13,725 nucleotides of DNA from JBKPDV01 sp046728075 (GTDB lineage Bacteria > Acidobacteriota > Thermoanaerobaculia > UBA5066 > Gp7-AA6). Position numbers and translations under genes: made by a program. The notes beneath the pieces were generated by a model, which worked only from the letters and a program-made list of their open reading frames with translations, was not told where the DNA came from and ran no database searches. The DNA lies in the NCBI GenBank assembly GCA_046728075.1, contig JBKPDV010000119.1, positions 1 through 13,725 of the forward strand. Reading direction: 5' to 3'. Shown piece after piece: positions 12,694-13,725 of the stretch (position 1 is its first letter; each line of letters starts with the position of its first letter).

Positions 12694-13725
12694 TCACTTC
12701 ACGCCGACTGTTTCCGGCGCCGTCGCCTCGCGCCATTCCCGAATAGCGGCGAGCGCGCGCTCGACCATCTGTCGGCGGCGCTCCGCCTTGTCGCGGATCG
12801 GCGAGTGGGACGTATCCTCGATCAGGCCGAAGGTGACATTCATCGGCTCGAACTTCTGGTCGGGCGGACGCTCCGAGCAGTGCCGGGCGAGCGAGCCGAT
12901 CGCGCTCGTCGAGGGGATCGGGGCCGGCTCGCGTCCTTCGAGCAGTTGCGCGATGGTGCGCCCAACCGCGAGTCCGGTCGCCGCGCTCTCGACGTAGCCT
13001 TCGACCCCCGTGAGCTGGCCGGCAAAGAAAATCCGCGGGTCGCGCTTCCACCGCCAGAAGTGGTCGAGGTGGGCCGGAGAGTGGATGTAGGTGTTCCGGT
13101 GCAGCATCCCGTAGCGGACGAAGGCGGCATTCTCGAGCCCCGGGATCGTCCGGAAAATTCTCTGCTGCTCGCCGACTTTGAGCTTTGTCTGGAAGCCGAC
13201 CAGGTTGTAGTGCTCGCGCGCGAGGTCGTCCTGGCGCAGCTGCACGACAGCGTAGGCATTCTTTCCCGTTCGGGGATCGGGAAGGCCCATCGGCTTCATG
13301 GGACCGTGGCGCAGCGTCTCGCGCCCCCGCTCGGCCATGACCTCGATGGGAAGACATCCCTCGAAGTAGATCCCCTTCTCGAAGTCGTGGACCGGGACCG
13401 TTTCTCCCGCGAGCAGCAGGTCGAGAAAGGACTCGTATTCCGCGCGCGTCAGGGGACAGTTCCAGTAATCCGCGCCGTCCCCTTTTCCATAACGCGAAGC
13501 CGCGAACATCTTGGCGAAGTCGAGCGACTGCGCCGAAACGACCGGGGCGATCGAGTCGTAGAAGTAGAGGTAGTCCGTTCCGAGAAGGCGCGCGATCTCG
13601 GAAGCCAGAATGTCGGAAGTCAGCGGGCCTGTCGCGATGACGACGAAGCCGTCGGGCGGGACATGTCCGACCTCCTCCCGAAGGACCTCGATCTCCGGGC
13701 GGGAGAGGAGCGCGCCCGTCACTCC
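12694..13725 (-). CDS. trmFO: Methylenetetrahydrofolate-tRNA (uracil-54-C5)-methyltransferase TrmFO, N-terminus outside window
   Basis: A frame open to the right edge gives 343 residues of a protein usually about 440 long; the N-terminal FAD-binding Rossmann segment is missing. TrmFO makes ribothymidine at position 54 of tRNA using methylene-THF and FADH2. Recognisable motifs are ATGPLTSD, FYDSIAPVV, SRYGKGDGADYWNCPL and FEGCLPIEVMAERG, whose Cys I take to be the catalytic one (Cys226 in Bacillus). GPMKPMGLPDPRTGK, RYGMLHRNTYI and GQLTGVEGYVESAATGLAVG near the C-terminus are also typical. The GTG at 13722 is an internal Val, not a start. It heads the trmFO-xerC-hslVU gene order known in other phyla, here interrupted by five genes before xerC. 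The C-terminal extension, rich in Glu and Arg, is ordinary. Confidence 0.96.
   Translation of the reverse strand, partial: GVTGALLSRPEIEVLREEVGHVPPDGFVVIATGPLTSDILASEIARLLGTDYLYFYDSIAPVVSAQSLDFAKMFAASRYGKGDGADYWNCPLTRAEYESFLDLLLAGETVPVHDFEKGIYFEGCLPIEVMAERGRETLRHGPMKPMGLPDPRTGKNAYAVVQLRQDDLAREHYNLVGFQTKLKVGEQQRIFRTIPGLENAAFVRYGMLHRNTYIHSPAHLDHFWRWKRDPRIFFAGQLTGVEGYVESAATGLAVGRTIAQLLEGREPAPIPSTSAIGSLARHCSERPPDQKFEPMNVTFGLIEDTSHSPIRDKAERRRQMVERALAAIREWREATAPETVGVK

Overview
The window is a GC-rich chromosomal segment (bacterial, Gram-negative cell plan) with thirteen genes. Twelve lie on the minus strand and one (8838-9434) on the plus strand. Sec and lipoprotein signals, a Sco/CusF copper protein, a c-type cytochrome and a folate-type TrmFO fit an Acidobacteriota-like or related deep-branching soil or groundwater bacterium. 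That placement is inference; no rRNA or other phylogenetic anchor is present.

Read along the minus strand from the right edge, the order is: trmFO (5' end outside the window), a catabolic threonine/serine dehydratase, a DUF4198 exported protein, a Sco1-CusF fusion lipoprotein and a small cytochrome c. Next comes the oppositely oriented unknown gene (8838-9434), then xerC, an S41 peptidase, hslV, hslU, a fibronectin type III lipoprotein, dapF, a FAH-family hydrolase, a 140-residue anchored protein of unknown function, and a polytopic glycosyltransferase-like membrane protein cut by the left edge. The backbone trmFO-xerC-hslV-hslU matches a synteny known from other phyla (for example Bacillus trmFO-codV-clpQ-clpY). 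Here it is split by a metal/redox cassette, an orphan plus-strand gene and a peptidase.

Functional groups: HslV and HslU form an ATP-dependent protease. The DUF4198, Sco-CusF and cytochrome c genes look like an envelope copper/respiratory module. The three leftmost genes are joined by GTGA and ATGA start-stop overlaps, so they are probably translationally coupled, and the last two resemble a surface-glycan unit.

The most unusual feature is between the genes. Nearly every tandem gene junction, and the one convergent junction, carries a short repeat array. Each array arm is about four units of 7 bp (in one case 8 bp), 28-32 nt in all, although the unit sequence differs from site to site. Five are paired as inverted arms that could form long hairpins; three are single arms; a ninth junction has a different REP-like hairpin. 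The only divergent, promoter-bearing gap has none. Three arrays extend into the 5' ends of exported-protein genes and encode signal-peptide n-regions, and two supply the stop codon of a neighbouring gene. A G-quadruplex-competent array covers the RBS of the FAH gene. No mobile element, CRISPR array, tRNA or rRNA was seen.
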